From Planctomycetota bacterium (GTDB taxonomy: Bacteria > Planctomycetota > PLA2), in assembly GCA_023150495.1 (NCBI GenBank), contig JAKLKT010000130.1:1-7636 (forward strand): a stretch of 7,636 bases of DNA, in the 5' to 3' direction. The notes beneath the pieces were generated by a model. The model was not told the DNA's origin. It worked only from the letters and a program-made list of their open reading frames with translations, and did not search any database. The position numbers and the translations under genes are program-made. Numbering within the stretch: position 1 is the first letter of the stretch; every line of letters starts with the position of its first letter. This document shows positions 6,110 to 7,636 of this stretch, in pieces.

Positions 6110-7617
6110 CCAGAATCGCATCGGCATTCCTCGCGACGCTCGCGCTGCTGATCGGCTGCGCGAGCAGCGAGAAGAGCCCCGAGCCGGCCCGGGAGGCTCC
6201 CGCCGCGGAGAGCCGCTCGAGCGACGGCCTTCACTGGACGGAGCGCGCCTACCCCACGGGCGACAGGCGCACGAGCGTGGTCGTCCTCGAGAGCGGCACG
6301 CCCGCCGAGGTCAGCGCCGGCACGCGGTACGAGTATGTGCTCAGGGTCACGAACCTCACCGACCAGAACCTCGACAACGTGGTGGTCCTGGATAAGCCGC
6401 AGGGCAACTTCCAGCTGAGCGGATCGAGACCCCAGACCGAGGACGGCAGGAACCTCCGCTGGAACCTCGGGAGCCTGCGCGGGAGGCAGGCGAAGGAGAT
6501 CACCGTCACCGGCAGCGCCCTCGGCGCCGGCCACGTGACCCACTGCGCCGAGGTCGACTGGAACTCGGTCTTCTGCAGCACGACGCAGGTCGTGAAGCCG
6601 GCGCTCACGATCTCGAGCACGGCCACGGCTGCGATTCTCGTGTGCGATCCGATCGTCCGCTCCGTGACGGTCAGCAACAGCGGCACGGGCACGACCCGGA
6701 ACATCGTCATCGAGGAGCGGCTTCCGGACGGTATCTCGACCCTCGAAGGGAAGAGCAACGTGAGCCACACGCTGCTCGCCCTCGAGCCGGGGGAGTCCAA
6801 GACGTTCTCGTGGAGGGAGAAGGCCGCGAGGACCGGCAGGTACTCCAGCGTGGCGTCCGCGAGAGCCGACGGGGGCCTCTCGGCCAGATCGGGCGAGGCG
6901 TGGACGACCGTCACGAGGCCGGTGCTCGTGCTCGAGAAGCAGGGCACGAAGAAGACCTACCGTGGCCGGACGATCGCGTATGACATGACGCTCCGGAACA
7001 CGGGCGACGGTGAGGCCAGGGACGTCGTCGTGACCGAGAACCTCCCCGCGGACACGAAGTTCGTGCAGGCGTCCGAGGGCGGCACGCTGGACGGAGGCGT
7101 GGTGCGCTGGAGGCTCGGGAGCATGGCGCCCGGGGCGGCGCGCACGTTCAACATGAGGATCTCGTCGGAGGGAGCCGCGCGCGTGCGCAGCACGACCACG
7201 GCCAACGCCTACTGCGCCGACGCGGTCAGCGCCACGGCGGAGACCGATGTGACGGGCATCGCCGCCATCCTCCTCGAGGTGAAGGACCTCGACGACCCCA
7301 TCGAGCTCGGCGGCGTGACGACGTACCTGATCACCGTGACCAACCAGGGCAGTACGCCGGACACGAACATCCAGATCGTCGTGGATCTCGAGGACACGAT
7401 GGGCTACGTGAGCTCGGCCGGCTCGACCAAGGCGGACCAGGTCGGCAGGCGGGTCACGTTCAGGCCGCTCGCCTCGCTCGCCGCCGGCGAGAAGGCCGAA
7501 TGGCGCGTCGAGGTGAAGGCCGTCAGCGAGGGCGACGTCCGCATCAGGGTCGCCATGACGTCCAACCAGCGGTCTCGCCCGGTCGAGGAGACCGAGTCGA
7601 CGACCTTCTTCAAGTAA
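6106..7617 (+). CDS. Lipoprotein with four DUF11-type Ig-like repeats
   Basis: This is a 503-aa exported lipoprotein. MTRIASAFLATLALLIGC ends in a lipobox (L15-I-G-C18), and Ala at +2 favours the outer membrane. A Glu/Pro/Ala/Ser-rich linker (about 20-40) follows. Then come four repeats of about 100 aa of the conserved DUF11 (TIGR01451-like) beta-sandwich: about 62-165, 166-272, 273-385 and 386-503. Each shows the pattern [VI]TVxNxGxxxxxNVVVxDxLP then LGSLxxGxxxxF. Repeats of this kind occur in bacterial surface proteins, including chlamydial OmcB, and are thought to be structural or adhesive. The tail RPVEETESTTFF resembles that of similar planctomycete-type proteins. Cysteines at 147, 157, 180 and 370 could form disulfides. 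ATG 6106 is chosen because AAGGGAG (6091-6097) precedes it and a signal peptide starts there. The frame stays open upstream to 5632, but that part is not protein-like. A sigma-54 promoter match lies upstream. Confidence 0.88.
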   Translation: MTRIASAFLATLALLIGCASSEKSPEPAREAPAAESRSSDGLHWTERAYPTGDRRTSVVVLESGTPAEVSAGTRYEYVLRVTNLTDQNLDNVVVLDKPQGNFQLSGSRPQTEDGRNLRWNLGSLRGRQAKEITVTGSALGAGHVTHCAEVDWNSVFCSTTQVVKPALTISSTATAAILVCDPIVRSVTVSNSGTGTTRNIVIEERLPDGISTLEGKSNVSHTLLALEPGESKTFSWREKAARTGRYSSVASARADGGLSARSGEAWTTVTRPVLVLEKQGTKKTYRGRTIAYDMTLRNTGDGEARDVVVTENLPADTKFVQASEGGTLDGGVVRWRLGSMAPGAARTFNMRISSEGAARVRSTTTANAYCADAVSATAETDVTGIAAILLEVKDLDDPIELGGVTTYLITVTNQGSTPDTNIQIVVDLEDTMGYVSSAGSTKADQVGRRVTFRPLASLAAGEKAEWRVEVKAVSEGDVRIRVAMTSNQRSRPVEETESTTFFK

Positions 7618-7636
7618 CCCACATCGGCGTTCGGGC

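Overview
This 7.6-kb window is strongly GC-rich, and every gene I can support is on the plus strand. I see no rRNA, tRNA, CRISPR array or transposase. The codon bias, a FhlA-type sigma-54 activator and a lipoprotein built of DUF11-type repeats ending in an EETEST-like tail suggest a large-genome environmental bacterium, for example Acidobacteriota, Planctomycetota or a myxobacterium-like lineage. That placement is a guess from style and was not computed.

Left part (1-2870): a small nucleotidyltransferase-fold protein is followed 1 nt later by a complete BaiN/HI0933-type flavoprotein. Next is a hicB-hicA toxin-antitoxin pair in which hicB is intact and the overlapping hicA is interrupted by an in-frame amber codon at its codon 13. 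A second, decayed copy of the same arrangement follows. It holds the last 71 codons plus stop of the flavoprotein gene (202 of 216 bases identical by hand alignment) and a second hicB with an amber codon at position 39; hicA is absent. A related short sequence (GAACCGTT then GGCGGCGACGG) closes both units. The simplest reading is a tandem segmental duplication in which the toxin has been disabled or lost in both units.

Middle part (2873-5563): a 687-aa GAF-GAF-AAA+-Fis sigma-54 activator with all the key motifs is followed by an 84-nt gap and a peroxiredoxin-like protein. The gap contains a -24/-12 (sigma-54) promoter match.

Right part (5564-7636): a strong hairpin ends the peroxiredoxin unit. 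About 500 nt of non-coding DNA follows and contains a second, better sigma-54 promoter match, CGGCACG-N4-TTGCG. Downstream of it are an 18-codon leader frame with its own Shine-Dalgarno sequence and an ATGA overlap, and then a 503-aa outer-membrane-type lipoprotein of four Ig-like repeats.

The working model, which is inference, is that the GAF-domain activator senses a small-molecule or redox signal and switches on its two downstream neighbours, the thiol peroxidase-like protein and the surface lipoprotein, through sigma-54.
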